Positions 21,328 to 31,937 are shown, counted from the first letter of the stretch. The stretch is DNA of 33,439 nt from Yanshouia hominis (GCA_014385025.1 JACRTB010000026.1:1-33439), one strand, 5' to 3'. The notes: generated from the sequence alone by a model not told the origin. Translations and numbers: made by a program.

Positions 21328-22918
21328 AAATGCGGATTATGGCGCAGCCGAGCAGTACCTCACCTTTGAACATGACGAGTTTACCATGAAGCCCACCCTT
21401 GATGAAAACGGGCGGCTCATGCTCAGGGAGGACTATCGAATAGCCACGCTGAACTGCGGCGACGAGGATTTTGCCGTTGCCTGTATGCGCTCCAATCTCC
21501 GCTATGGGAAGAACCAGAAGCGGGAAGATGTAAAAAGCCACCACTACATTATCAGCTTTGACCCACGGGACGCGGTGGACAACGGTTTGACCGTAGACCG
21601 GGCGCAGGCGTTGGGCGAGGAATTTTGCCGGAAGCAGTTTCCCGGACACCAAGCCATTGTCTGCACCCACCCGGACGGACACAACCACAGCGGCAATATC
21701 CATGTGCATATCGTTATCAACTCCCTGCGGATTTACGAAGTCCCGCTTCTGCCCTACATGGACAGACCAGCCGACACACGGGAGGGCTGCAAGCACCGCT
21801 GCACCAACGCCGCTATGGAATATTTCAAGAGCGAAGTCATGGAGCTGTGCCACCGGGAAAATCTCTATCAAATCGACCTTTTGCATGGCAGCAAAAACCG
21901 CATTACCGAGCGTGAGTATTGGGCGCAGCGGAAAGGGCAGGCAAAGCTGGACAAGGAAGCTGCCGCCTTGCCAGCCGAGGAGCAGCCAGCCAAGCCCACG
22001 AAGTTTGAAACAGACAAGGAAAAATTGCGGCAGGCCATACGCACCGCGCTGTCCTCTGCCACAAGCTATGGCGAGTTCGCCGCCGTTCTCTTGCAACAGG
22101 GCGTGACTGTCAAGGAGAGCCGAGGGCGGCTATCCTACCTCACGCCGGACAGGACAAAGCCCATTACCGCCCGCAAGCTGGGAGATGATTTTGACCGCGC
22201 TGCCGTTCTTGCCCTTTTGGAACAGAACGCCCACAGAGCCGCCGAGCAGACCGCAACCGTACCCGAATACCCCCGCAACATAAGGGAGCGTTTGCAGGGC
22301 AAAAAAGCTGTCCAAACCACCCCGGAAAAGGACGGTATTCAGCGCATGGTTGACCGGGCAGCGAAGCGAGCGGAGGGAAAGGGCGCGGGCTATGACCGCT
22401 GGGCGGCAGTCCACAATCTGAAACAAATGGCGGCTACCGTTGCCGCCTACGGGCAGTACGGCTATTCGCCGGAGGAGCTGGACGCAGCCCTTGTATCCGC
22501 CAATGCGGATTTACAGGACAGCACCGCCAAGCTGAAAGCCCTGGACGCTGCTATCCGGGAGAAAAAGGAACTTCAGACACAGGCGCTTGCCTATGCCAAG
22601 ACCAAGCCTGCCCGTGACGGTCTGAAAGCGCAGAAAACGGAAAAAGCCCGCAGCGCCTACCGGGAACGGCACGAAAGCGATTTTATCATAGCGGACGCAG
22701 CCACCCGTTATTTTCGGGCGCATGGCGTTTCCAAGCTGCCAAGCCATAAAGCCCTGCAAGCGGAAATCGAGCAGCTTACCGCCGAAAAGAACGCCCATTA
22801 CAACGAATACCGGGAGAAAAAAGCCCGTGTCAAGGAGCTGCATACCGTGAAAAGCAATCTTTCTCAAATCCTGCAAGGCGAGAAAGACAGAGAGAAAAAG
22901 CACGAACATGAGCGTTAA
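21290..22918 (+). CDS. MOBP-type relaxase/mobilization nuclease
   Basis: GTG 21290 start, coupled to mobC. The 542-residue protein shows ATFKHISSKNADYGAAEQYL (catalytic-Tyr region), HHYIISFDPRD and the HUH box HPDGHNHSGNIHVHIVINS (about 125-143), with NLYQIDLLHGSKNRITEREY. The C-terminal half is coiled coil. This is the relaxase of Tn1549-type conjugative or mobilizable transposons; it would nick the oriT just upstream of mobC. It looks complete. Confidence 0.92.
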   Translation: MTLLATFKHISSKNADYGAAEQYLTFEHDEFTMKPTLDENGRLMLREDYRIATLNCGDEDFAVACMRSNLRYGKNQKREDVKSHHYIISFDPRDAVDNGLTVDRAQALGEEFCRKQFPGHQAIVCTHPDGHNHSGNIHVHIVINSLRIYEVPLLPYMDRPADTREGCKHRCTNAAMEYFKSEVMELCHRENLYQIDLLHGSKNRITEREYWAQRKGQAKLDKEAAALPAEEQPAKPTKFETDKEKLRQAIRTALSSATSYGEFAAVLLQQGVTVKESRGRLSYLTPDRTKPITARKLGDDFDRAAVLALLEQNAHRAAEQTATVPEYPRNIRERLQGKKAVQTTPEKDGIQRMVDRAAKRAEGKGAGYDRWAAVHNLKQMAATVAAYGQYGYSPEELDAALVSANADLQDSTAKLKALDAAIREKKELQTQALAYAKTKPARDGLKAQKTEKARSAYRERHESDFIIADAATRYFRAHGVSKLPSHKALQAEIEQLTAEKNAHYNEYREKKARVKELHTVKSNLSQILQGEKDREKKHEHER

Positions 22919-23092
22919 AAACCGCCCCGAAACGATACCAAAACGGGGATATGCCCTGCACCCTATCCGCAATACTGCCCACCTTTGAAACGGGGCGCAC
23001 AGCGCAGGAAATCCCCGAAAATGACACCGAGAAACCACATTTTTACCGACCTATCCGCTTATACCAGCGGAAACGGCAGAAAGGAGCGAGAA

Positions 23093-23287
23093 ATGCCACG
23101 CATGAGCAAAAAGCGGCGGTTGGAATGGAGCTTTTTCCTCAACCACCGAAACCGTATTACCTACAATGACCTTTGCCGGAGCTGCACACGCGGCTGCAAG
23201 CAGAGCTTCCGGGCGATTATCGTCCTCTGCCCCCGGTATTTCTCTAAGAGATGGAAACACAGGGAGGACACCGCCAATGGCAGATAA
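23093..23287 (+). CDS. Small Cys-containing element protein
   Basis: A 64-residue basic protein with AAAGGAGCG before ATG 23093. It has YNDLCRSCTRGCKQSF (C-x2-C-x3-C) in a strongly basic context. It overlaps the next start by 11 bases. It resembles the short orf between relaxase and replication genes in Tn1549-like elements; function is unknown. 22919-23092 holds no other supported gene. Confidence 0.55.
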   Translation: MPRMSKKRRLEWSFFLNHRNRITYNDLCRSCTRGCKQSFRAIIVLCPRYFSKRWKHREDTANGR

Positions 23288-24017
23288 CCGCAAATATTAC
23301 TACCTCAAACTGAAAGAAAACTTCTTCGACAGCGATTCCATTGTGCTGTTGGAGGACATGAAAGACGGGATTTTGTATTCCAATATCCTCTTGAAGCTGT
23401 ACTTAAAATCGCTGAAAAATGGCGGCAGATTGCAGCTTGACGAGCATATCCCCTATACCGCCCAGATGATAGCCACGCTGACCCGTCACCAAATCGGGAC
23501 GGTGGAACGGGCATTAGCCATCTTCCAGCAGTTAGGGCTTGTGGAGCAGCTTGACTGCGGGTTGCTTTATATGACCGACATCGAGCTGATGATCGGTCAA
23601 TCCTCTACCGAAGCGGAACGGAAACGCGCCGCAAGGCTTGAAAATAAGACACTTTTGCCGCCGCGGACAAATGGCGGACATTTGTCCGACATTCGTCCAC
23701 CAGAGATAGAGATAAAGAAAGAGATAGATATAGAGTTAGAAAAAGAGGGAGAGTTAAAGGGACAAGCCCTCGCCCGCAGCTATGGCAGATATGAGAATGT
23801 ATTTCTGACTGATACGGAGCTTTCCGAACTGCAAGCGGAGCTGCCCGAAAAATGGGCGTACTACATTGATCGGCTTTCCGGCTATATCGCGTCCACGGGC
23901 AAGAAATATAAAAACCACGCCGCCACTATCCGCAGATGGGCGGCAGACGATACCGCAAAGGCTGCCCCGAAACAGGGCATACCCGAATACACCTGCAAGG
24001 AGGGCGAGAGCTTATGA
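23277..24017 (+). CDS. Replisome organizer / DnaD-like replication initiation protein
   Basis: ATG 23277 follows GGGAGGA; upstream frame to 23166 lacks a site. In the 246 residues, the N-terminal block YYYLKLKENFFDSDSIVLLE, then YSNILLKLYLKSLKNGGRL and LTRHQIGTVERALAIFQQLG, is the phage replisome-organizer winged-helix domain. A charged linker (EIEIKKEIDIELEKEGE) and a C-terminal WAYYIDRLSGYIASTGKKYK segment follow. With the DnaC-like gene that overlaps it (ATGA), it probably opens the element origin and recruits DnaB. Confidence 0.85.
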   Translation: MADNRKYYYLKLKENFFDSDSIVLLEDMKDGILYSNILLKLYLKSLKNGGRLQLDEHIPYTAQMIATLTRHQIGTVERALAIFQQLGLVEQLDCGLLYMTDIELMIGQSSTEAERKRAARLENKTLLPPRTNGGHLSDIRPPEIEIKKEIDIELEKEGELKGQALARSYGRYENVFLTDTELSELQAELPEKWAYYIDRLSGYIASTGKKYKNHAATIRRWAADDTAKAAPKQGIPEYTCKEGESL

Positions 24018-24853
24018 GTAATCTGTTTACAGAACGAGTTTTGAATATGGCGGCTGTTACCCCACAGCCGGAGGACTACACGGGCGAGGACGGACTGCTT
24101 TACTGCGGCAAGTGTCACACTCCGAAAGAAGCCTACTTCCCGGAAAAGCAAGCCGCCCTGTTTGGGCGTGACCGCCACCCGGCAGAATGTGACTGCCAGA
24201 AAGCCCAGCGTTTGGAGCGTGAAGCCGCCGAACAGCGCAGAAAGCACCTTGACACCGTGGAGGACTTGAAACGCCGGGGATTTACCAATCCTACCATGCA
24301 GGAATGGACTTTTGCCAACGACAACGGGAAATGCCCGCAAATGGAGATTGCACACTTCTATGTGGAGCATTGGGAAATCATGCGCGAGGAAAATATCGGC
24401 TATCTGCTATGGGGCAAGGTCGGCACAGGAAAAAGCTATTTTGCCGGGTGTATCGCTAATGCCCTCATGGAGCAGGAAGTCGCTGTCCGCATGACGAACT
24501 TCTCTGCGATTTTGAATGACCTGACCGCCAGCTTTGAGGGGCGCAACGAGTATATCGAGCGTCTTTGCCGTTTTCCTCTGCTTATCATTGATGATTTTGG
24601 AATGGAGCGCGGCACAGAGTACGGTTTAGAACAGGTCTACAATGTGATTGACAGCCGCTACCGCAGCCGCAAGCCCTTAATCGTTACTACCAATCTGACA
24701 TTGGACAGCCTGCAAAATCCGCTGGACACCGCCCATGCCCGGATTTATGACCGCCTTTTGGAAATGTGCGCCCCTATCCTCTTTACGGGAGAGAACTTCC
24801 GCCGTGAAACGGCGCAGGCCAAGCTGAACAGACTAAAAGAATTGATGAAATGA
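24014..24853 (+). CDS. DnaC/IstB-like helicase-loader ATPase
   Basis: A 279-residue protein, start overlapping the preceding stop. The N-terminal zinc-finger-like part is YCGKCHTPKE with ECDCQKAQ; the AAA+ core has Walker A GKVGTGKS near 130, Walker B LLIIDDFGMERG near 190 and sensor region PLIVTTNLTLDSL, ending RIYDRLLEMCAPILFTGENF. It loads the host helicase at the element origin. No IS21 transposase is nearby, so an IstB role is unlikely. Confidence 0.88.
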   Translation: MSNLFTERVLNMAAVTPQPEDYTGEDGLLYCGKCHTPKEAYFPEKQAALFGRDRHPAECDCQKAQRLEREAAEQRRKHLDTVEDLKRRGFTNPTMQEWTFANDNGKCPQMEIAHFYVEHWEIMREENIGYLLWGKVGTGKSYFAGCIANALMEQEVAVRMTNFSAILNDLTASFEGRNEYIERLCRFPLLIIDDFGMERGTEYGLEQVYNVIDSRYRSRKPLIVTTNLTLDSLQNPLDTAHARIYDRLLEMCAPILFTGENFRRETAQAKLNRLKELMK

Positions 24854-24865
24854 AAGGAGTTGCCT

Positions 24866-25057
24866 ATGGCAGAGAACAAGCAGAACACCACCCCGGAACG
24901 CCGCCCGGACTGCGTGACAGAGATCCGCATGGGCAACACCGTCCTTGTCGTTTCCGGCTTTTTCAAAAAAGATACCACCGACACCGCAGCCGATAAGATG
25001 ATGAAAGTGCTGGAGGCGGAAGCCGCCGCAGGACACAAAGCCCAGCTTTCGCCCTAA
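24866..25057 (+). CDS. tnpW: TnpW-family small protein
   Basis: ATG 24866 follows AAAGGAGT. In 63 residues the TnpW core is CVTEIRMGNTVLVVSGFFKK and TAADKMMKVLEAEAAA. It lies 12 bases after the DnaC-like gene and ahead of the recombinase, as TnpW does in the circular form of Tn4451-like elements. Confidence 0.75.
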   Translation: MAENKQNTTPERRPDCVTEIRMGNTVLVVSGFFKKDTTDTAADKMMKVLEAEAAAGHKAQLSP

Positions 25058-25124
25058 CGCTACAAGCCGCACAGTAAAAAATCGTCATTTTGACAGGCGG
25101 TAAAGAAGCAGAAGCCACTATACA

Positions 25125-26801
<1,677 letters not shown>

Positions 26802-26809
26802 CCGCCTGC

Positions 26810-26860
26810 CCTATCCGATACCAAAGACAAGTATCGGATAGGAAAGGCAAAATTTTTTAC
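26810..26860 (+). terminator. Terminator after the second recombinase
   Basis: A perfect 12-bp stem, CCTATCCGATAC (26810-26821) and GTATCGGATAGG (26831-26842), with TTTTTT about 10 bases further. The rest of 26861-26990 shows no gene. Confidence 0.7.
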
Positions 26861-26990
26861 ACTTCTATTACTTCTTTATCACACATAAGCAAAAAGTCAG
26901 GGCATCAAGCAGTTTATGGCTAATTAAAGGGAACAAAAAGAAAGGAAAAGCACAATCCAGACGGTATCAGCGGCAGGATACAAGAATAAA

Positions 26991-27019
26991 TTGTGATTAC
27001 ACAAGATTGGTGTTATAAT
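26991..27019 (+). promoter_or_regulatory. Promoter of XRE-tnpV operon
   Basis: TTGTGA (26991-26996), 17-base spacer, TATAAT (27014-27019). A CCGGGGC/GCCCCGG hairpin (27036-27053) follows in the leader before the XRE gene and may be an operator or leader structure. Confidence 0.7.
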
Positions 27020-27082
27020 AAGAGAAAAGTTCCTGCCGGGGCAGCCGCCCCGGTGGTATGGATAGAAAGGCAGGAAAACAAT

Positions 27083-27355
27083 ATGCACATCAGCTATAAA
27101 CCACTCTGGCATACACTGTTAGAGCGTGATATGAGAAAAGAAGATTTAAGGCTTGCCGCCGGTATGACAACGAATATGATTGCCAACATGAGCAAAGAGG
27201 GAAAGCACATCAGCATGGATACATTAGCCCGTATCTGCGAAACGCTGAATTGTGAGATTACCGATGTGATTGAGTTAGTACCAGACGAGCCTGCTTCCAC
27301 AGGAGGTAAGGAACATGAGCGAATTGAAACCAAGAATAACGGAAAACGGAATTGA
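27083..27355 (+). CDS. Small XRE-family (HTH_26) regulator
   Basis: A 90-residue protein. ISYKPLWHTLLERDMRKEDL, RLAAGMTTNMIANMSKEGKH and MDTLARICETLNCEITDVIE form a compact Cro/CI-type HTH, then a charged tail. It likely represses its own or the recombinase promoter. The ribosome site is GAAAGGCAGG. It overlaps tnpV by 41 bases. Confidence 0.82.
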   Translation: MHISYKPLWHTLLERDMRKEDLRLAAGMTTNMIANMSKEGKHISMDTLARICETLNCEITDVIELVPDEPASTGGKEHERIETKNNGKRN

Positions 27356-27692
27356 TTATATCCTTGTCGGAGATTACTATATCCCAGATTTGAAGCTGCC
27401 GGAGGAACACCGCCCTATCGGAAAGTACGGACGGATGCACCGGGAATATTTAAGAGAAGCCCATCCAGCCAGATTGAACACATTGACACTGACCGGGGAG
27501 TTATGGACATATCTTGCAGACCTGAACGAACAGGCACAGGAACGGTTAGACACCATCATGGAGCAGATGAAGGCTGCCGATGGTGTGACCGAGGAATTGA
27601 AGCGTACCCATCAAATGGAATGGGTGCAGCGTTGCAATAACATTCACAACCGGGCAGAAGAAATTATTTTGCAAGAGATGATTTATTCATAA
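27315..27692 (+). CDS. tnpV: TnpV-family transposon protein (second copy)
   Basis: AGGAGG lies 9 bases before ATG 27315. In 125 residues the shared pattern with the first TnpV is IGKYGRMHREYLREAHPARL, ERLDTIMEQMKAA and MEWVQRCNNIHNRAEEIILQ, with an extra N-terminal 35 residues (YILVGDYYIPDLKLPEEHR). The partner recombinase is the 25194 gene. Confidence 0.8.
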   Translation: MSELKPRITENGIDYILVGDYYIPDLKLPEEHRPIGKYGRMHREYLREAHPARLNTLTLTGELWTYLADLNEQAQERLDTIMEQMKAADGVTEELKRTHQMEWVQRCNNIHNRAEEIILQEMIYS

Positions 27693-27704
27693 CGGTATGG
27701 TAGA

Positions 27705-28271
27705 ATGATTATGACAAATCGAAAGTTGACAAGGAGTTTTGATAGCGTGAAAAAAATATTTCTTAAAATTGTGATAGGGGTTGTTCTTGCTTGTATTTTA
27801 TTTGTTTGTTTTCTTTATACGAACAATGAGATCGGCGTGACTTCATCTAAGCTGGAGGCAGATATTCGTTCGTCGCAGAAGATTAAGGATGATTGGACGG
27901 TCGATGGAAGCGTTTCCAGCACGATGGCTGCATATATTTCTTACCCTCAGGATTTGAGTGACCATTCTTTTTCCGTCTATGTCAATCGTCCAGGACTTTC
28001 CTTCGGATATTTTTTCCGTGGAGGTGGAACTCTTTCGGGGATTCAAAGAGGAATTGTGGAGTTTACTGTAGAGGGATATAATGAACGAGCATTTATTTCT
28101 ATGAATCAACAGCAGGTGCAACAACTTGAAATAGATGATGGCAACACAATTCAAGTGGTTGATATTGACCGCAATAAACCTTTTGCGATTGTCTTGCCTA
28201 TAAATGCGGGTAATATTACTTTTTATGATGTAAATAGAAATACTGTGGAATATTGGAATAATCCTCTTTGA
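27705..28271 (+). CDS. Unrecognised membrane-anchored extracytoplasmic protein
   Basis: It starts at ATG 27705 or 27711, without a strong ribosome site. The roughly 188-residue product has one N-terminal membrane segment (IFLKIVIGVVLACILFVCFL, about 18-38), then a domain that would be outside the cell (AAYISYPQDLSDHSFSVYVN, FFRGGGTLSGIQRGIVEFTV, FYDVNRNTVEYW). No lipobox. AT-rich, 12 bp after tnpV and directly before the group II intron: likely cargo. No function assigned. Confidence 0.6.
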   Translation: MIMTNRKLTRSFDSVKKIFLKIVIGVVLACILFVCFLYTNNEIGVTSSKLEADIRSSQKIKDDWTVDGSVSSTMAAYISYPQDLSDHSFSVYVNRPGLSFGYFFRGGGTLSGIQRGIVEFTVEGYNERAFISMNQQQVQQLEIDDGNTIQVVDIDRNKPFAIVLPINAGNITFYDVNRNTVEYWNNPL

Positions 28272-28283
28272 CAAATTCCAGTT

Positions 28284-29810
28284 GTGCGCCCAGCTAAGGG
28301 TGTGTAGTCAAGCCGGTGGGATTCCGGTTTATCCAAGGTTTAGCCAACCAGATAATAGCGAGTCTTGGGATGATGCCGGTAACGGCATCTGACAAGCGTA
28401 GACAGCAAGAAAGCAGGGTTGAATAGTGATTGAGCTTCGAAACGTTAACTTCAGTCGGTCGACGTCTTAACTGGTGCGGAAGACAATATCATGTAATGCG
28501 ATATGGCGAGTGTTATGTGGCACTGCGGAGTCAGAGAACCAATCATGTTTTACATTGTGAATACACATCAACTGGGGAGAACCTGCCATTTCTCGAAGAA
28601 GAGTATGAGGTTGCAACTGAAAACGGAGGATTTCAAATGAATGGTAGGTGGTCGGACAATCCCATAGTACTGTAGAAATCGGGCAATGCCGATGGAGGGA
28701 AGGGGATTGCATAGTAAAGGTCTTACTGAGGACACATTATCCGTACTCAGGGACGGAGGAAATAATGGAAACGAAATTAGTAAGAATAGCTGAGATATCG
28801 GCAACATCAAAACATCCTATATTTACATCAGTGTACCACTTGATAAATGAAGATATGCTAAAGCAATGCCATAAGGAATTAGATGGGAACAAAGCAGTCG
28901 GAATTGACAAGGTAACTAAGGATGAGTATGGGAAGAACCTTGATAGAAATATCAAGGAACTGGTACAGAGGTTGAAAAACAAATCCTTTAAGCCACTTCC
29001 GTCACTGAGGGTATATATACCTAAAGGAAATGGAAAGAAACGACCATTAGGGATTGCTTCCTATGAAGATAAGATTGTACAAATGGCAGTGAAGAAAATA
29101 CTGGGAGCTATTTATGAACCGAGATTCCTAAACTGCATGTATGGATTCAGACCGAATAGGGGGTGTCACGAAGCAATAAAAGAAGTATACCAACGGATAA
29201 GCTATGGAAAAATCAGCTATATCGTAGATGCCGATATCAAAGGTTTCTTTGACCATATCGACCATGATTGGATGATGAAGTTCCTTGAATGGAATATACA
29301 GGATAAGAACTTATTGTGGCTAATACGTAAATACCTTAAAGCAGGAATAATGGAGCAAGGAAAATTCGAGCCAACAGAGGAAGGTTCGGCACAAGGCTCA
29401 GTAATGAGTCCGATGCTTGCAAATATATACATGCATCATGTGCTGACGCTGTGGTTTAAGCTGGTGGTGCAAAGGGAAATGCAGGGAGAGTGTTTTCTCG
29501 TCAACTTTGCGGATGATTTTGTTGCAGGATTTCAATATAAGTCAGAAGCTGAAAGATACTATAAAGAGTTAAAGGAACGAATGGAAAAGTTTGGACTGGA
29601 GCTGGAAAGTAGTAAAAGCAGACTGATTGAATTTGGGAGATTTGCAGAGCAGAATCGTAGAGCAAGAGGAGAATGTAAGCCTGAAACATTTGATTTTCTG
29701 GGATTTACCTTCTACTGTAGCAAAACTCGAAAGGGAGGTTTCGTGCCGAAGGTACAGACTTCAAGAAAGAAGTTTGAGCAAAAGGTTAGGTCAGTTTACA
29801 AGGAACTACA
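28284..29810 (+). mobile_element. Group II intron, 3'-truncated
   Basis: The 5' end GTGCGCCCAGC at 28284 is the canonical start of group IIA/IIB-type bacterial introns, followed by AGTCAAG and other conserved domain I words and about 480 bases of RNA before the RT ORF. The 3' domains V and VI and the intron 3' end were not found after the RT; sequence changes at about 29790-29815. It cannot splice or retrohome by itself. It sits just after the membrane-protein gene. Confidence 0.75.
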
Positions 29811-29847
29811 CGTAGACCACGAAACGGGGGCTGCTGACAACAAATAA
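28765..29847 (+). pseudogene. ltrA: Group II intron reverse transcriptase/maturase, C-terminally truncated
   Basis: GGAGG precedes ATG 28765. RT blocks are present: KPLPSLRVYIPKGNGKKRPL, GIASYEDKIVQMAVKKIL, YGFRPNRGCHEAI, IVDADIKGFFDHIDHDWMMK, GSAQGSVMSPMLANIYMHHV and the catalytic FADDF. After KKFEQKVR (about residue 340) homology ends; the maturase X domain and endonuclease/DNA-binding region are missing (family length 420-600 versus 360 here). The tail HVDHETGAADNK is read from flanking DNA. The DNA synthesis motifs look intact, but the protein is unlikely to mature its intron. Confidence 0.85.
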
Positions 29848-29902
29848 AGGCTGAGTATCAAGCACCGGGAAAGTGCGAGATATTCAGCCTGTTTTGTTGT
29901 CC
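29836..29902 (+). terminator. Long hairpin at the intron's right edge
   Basis: ACAACAAA with TTTGTTGT and GGCTGAGTATC (29849-29859) with GATATTCAGCC form a long interrupted stem ending in GTTTTGTTGT. It closes the truncated RT frame and may be a terminator from the target element. Confidence 0.55.
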
Positions 29903-30137
29903 GGGGTTTCCAAAGGGGCTTGCCCCTTGGCACACGACTTTGCTTGCAAAGTGTAGTGTGTTATACGCTCTGTCGGCGTTGCCGTAAAAATGCCATTGCC
30001 GCCGGGGAGGGCAAGGGCATTTGAAGCGGCAGGAAAACGGGGCTGTGATTGCGTGGCGTGGAGCCGCAACCGCAGGACTGGTTTCATCAGCAGACAGGGC
30101 GTATATGAAAGCCCCCGTCCCTCGTCCCACGCCAGAC

Positions 30138-30158
30138 TTCGGGACAAAATGTCCCGAA
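30138..30158. repeat. Palindrome TTCGGGACA, copy 1
   Basis: TTCGGGACA and TGTCCCGAA arms around AAA. The same palindrome recurs at 32635-32657. Candidate protein-binding site (operator, centromere-like or transfer site). Confidence 0.7.
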
Positions 30159-30210
30159 CTTGTGGACACACTCTCGAAAAAGCAGCCGGATTTTTCTCTC
30201 AAAATTGAAA

Positions 30211-30242
30211 TGGGCGGGAAGCCATTTTAAGGGCTTTCCCGC
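30211..30242. terminator. Hairpin, possible bidirectional terminator
   Basis: GGCGGGAA with TTCCCGCC plus GCC/GGC forms a stem of about 12 bp with a short AT-rich loop. It separates the non-coding junction from structured repeat copy C. Confidence 0.4.
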
Positions 30243-30256
30243 CTTGATTGCCTATT

Positions 30257-30340
30257 AGCAAAGGCGGACGGGACTGTCAACGGCGGCGCATTTATGCGCC
30301 GTTCATCTTGACCGTTGACTGGATCGGCTGACTTTGCTAT
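30257..30340 (-). repeat. Structured repeat, copy C
   Basis: The reverse complement nearly matches 19233-19314: the same outer AGCAAA/TTTGCT, middle GTCAACGG/CCGTTGAC and apical CGGCGCA/TGCGCCG stems, the same 10-base bulge TCAAGATGAA, and a TAAA loop instead of AA. Compensation cannot be tested by eye because the stems are almost unchanged. Confidence 0.75.
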
Positions 30341-30365
30341 TTCAGCAACAGTTGAAATTATACAG

Positions 30366-30848
30366 TTAATAGATTGACACTAAAACGGCGCTCTCTTGTG
30401 CTGCCATTTTTTCATAAAACTTTTTCAAATTTTCAAATGAATTTCTTAAATCATCTTTAATTTCATCTGCTTCATCTTCGTATCCCCAAATATTGGGGTA
30501 AATATCATTTTGGGAAAACGCACTCATATCAAATTTATCAAGATATGTTTCAAAATCAATTTCTTGCAACGCCCTGGCTATTTCTTTCACCCTATCAGCT
30601 TTCGTTCCAGATATAAAGTCTTCTTCAGATATATTGAACTGTCCTACAATCGCTTCACTGATTAAATCATCTTCAATCGGTTCGCTGGCAGATTTCCCCG
30701 TCAGTAAAAAATGAAGTGCGTCCCACATTTTATCTATATCACAAATTTCTATGTCCTCACTTTCTTGTAATTCTTCCACATCATCAAGGCACGTGATTTT
30801 TTCTAATTCAATGTCAGTGGTTGGTTGATAATTTGCAATCATTCCCAT
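30366..30848 (-). CDS. DUF1877 (YfbM)-family protein, immunity-type
   Basis: The start at 30848 (MGMIANYQPTTDIELEKITC) has GGAGG eight bases upstream; the longer frame from 30863 begins at that site. In 160 residues, CDIDKMWDALHFLLTG (about 45-60), EAIVGQFNISEEDF, VKEIARALQEIDFETYLDKF, YPNIWGY and an acidic tail are the DUF1877 pattern. Family members are small cytoplasmic proteins often found near polymorphic toxin loci; the biochemical role is not established. Last gene of a leftward four-gene group. Confidence 0.8.
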   Translation of the reverse strand: MGMIANYQPTTDIELEKITCLDDVEELQESEDIEICDIDKMWDALHFLLTGKSASEPIEDDLISEAIVGQFNISEEDFISGTKADRVKEIARALQEIDFETYLDKFDMSAFSQNDIYPNIWGYEDEADEIKDDLRNSFENLKKFYEKMAAQESAVLVSIY

Positions 30849-30884
30849 TTGCATTTCCTCCATATTTCGATTTGTTCTTTTGCT

Positions 30885-31130
30885 TTATCTTCCCACAAAA
30901 AGAAAGAAAATCCCACAAGCAATAATTACAACGCCCAGAACGCCCATAAAGACACGATACCCGCCCTGTCCGAATATGTCATAGATAAAGCGTCCGGGGC
31001 CGTTTGGTCTTTCTCCATCCGGGCTTGTGACCCACCGCCAGTTAAAAATTGCTCCCAACAGTGTCAGCCCACCGCCCGCAATCACCACATACTGCCAGTG
31101 GTCTTTTAAGTATGCAACGACATTCTCCAT
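30885..31130 (-). CDS. Imm17-like two-helix membrane immunity protein
   Basis: An 81-residue protein with two membrane segments (WQYVVIAGGGLTLLGAIFNW, about 12-31, and VFMGVLGVVIIACGIFFLFV, about 59-78) and a soluble loop SPDGERPNGPGRFIYDIFGQ. This is the Imm17 layout. It starts 3 bases after the XRE stop, with AAAGGGGG inside that gene's end. No toxin gene is adjacent. Confidence 0.75.
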   Translation of the reverse strand: MENVVAYLKDHWQYVVIAGGGLTLLGAIFNWRWVTSPDGERPNGPGRFIYDIFGQGGYRVFMGVLGVVIIACGIFFLFVGR

Positions 31131-31133
31131 GTA

Positions 31134-31937
31134 CTACCCCCTTTTTCCTCGCTGTGGGTTCGGATTTTTCAGCAAGTCGGACTTCTCCGAAATCTTTTTA
31201 AGCCATTTCTTTTCTTCCTCGGACAGCTTCTTATAATTCAGCCGAAGCCGTTTGCAGATAAACGCCAGCGACGCTTGCTCCGGGTCGCTGTCCTCTCTGG
31301 CAACTTCATCGGCGGCCTGCAACAATCCTTTCAGCGGGGTATCCTCCGGGACGCTGAAAAAATCGTCCCTGTGGGCTTCCCGCAGGTCAAGAGCTATGCT
31401 GTTTATGTCCTGCTGTATCACATAGCGGCAAAAGCTGTCGTCGTCAATATGGGCGGCGACAAGCTGTCTTAACTGCGGGTCGGTCAAGCCGGGATTGTAT
31501 TGTTTCATAATGGTTGCGCTCATGGTGTCCACTATGGCGTTTACGGTCTGCACCTGCTTCACCGCCACGCCGTTCACATAGATTTCAAGGTCAGCCATGA
31601 GCCGGGGAAAATCCGGGTGCGCCGCCAGTTCACATAAAAGGGAATTGTCCACCCGCCCGCTTTTCAGCAGTTCAATCATATCGTCACTCAAACGCAGGTC
31701 TGCAAGATCGGCGTTTGGGTGATTTTTTGTTTCGGACAACCCCAGCAGATAATCGGAGGTCACGCCGTAAAACTTCGCCAGCTTGATAAGGGCATAGTGG
31801 CTGATGTCCTTGAAGTCCTCCGCTTCATAGCTTCCCAGCGCAGACTTGGAGAGGTGCGTCTGCTCCGCAAGTTGTTCCAACGTCAGCCCACGCTCCACAC
31901 GCAGGTCTTTCAATCGTTCTTGTATGGATAATTCCAT
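31134..31937 (-). CDS. XRE-family transcriptional regulator with long C-terminal domain
   Basis: The start at 31937 (MELSIQERLKDLRVERGLTL) has GAGGAGGGAG upstream. In 267 residues, the N-terminal HTH (LEQLAEQTHLSKSALGSYEA, then LIKLAKFYGVTSDYLLGLSE) is followed by a helical effector/oligomerization part (LLCELAAHPDFPRLMADLEI, EEEKKWLKKI). This type of regulator is found at the regulatory end of clostridial ICEs. Here it shares a leftward transcript with three immunity-type genes. Confidence 0.87.
   Translation of the reverse strand: MELSIQERLKDLRVERGLTLEQLAEQTHLSKSALGSYEAEDFKDISHYALIKLAKFYGVTSDYLLGLSETKNHPNADLADLRLSDDMIELLKSGRVDNSLLCELAAHPDFPRLMADLEIYVNGVAVKQVQTVNAIVDTMSATIMKQYNPGLTDPQLRQLVAAHIDDDSFCRYVIQQDINSIALDLREAHRDDFFSVPEDTPLKGLLQAADEVAREDSDPEQASLAFICKRLRLNYKKLSEEEKKWLKKISEKSDLLKNPNPQRGKRG

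Larger units (their letters stand above)
29903..30256. other. Non-coding junction region with hairpins
   Basis: About 350 bases without a supported gene. Visible structures are AAGGGGC/GCCCCTT (about 29914-29930), ACTTTGC/GCAAAGT (about 29937-29952), the TTCGGGACA palindrome (30138-30158) and GGCGGGAA/TTCCCGCC (about 30211-30242). Short frames through it (29990, 30021) have no ribosome sites. Confidence 0.5.

Noticed and set aside
22951-23169. 72-residue frame after the MOBP relaxase
   Set aside because: No ribosome site and it overlaps the better-supported 23093 gene.
24014-24853. IS21 helper protein IstB
   Set aside because: No istA transposase or IS21 ends; position after a replisome organizer favours a DnaC-like loader.
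28430-28675. 81-residue frame in the intron 5' region
   Set aside because: It lies in the intron RNA upstream of the RT ORF and has no family pattern.
29990-30230. Short frames in the junction region
   Set aside because: No ribosome sites; the apparent similarity to the 32.6-kb region comes only from the shared palindrome.
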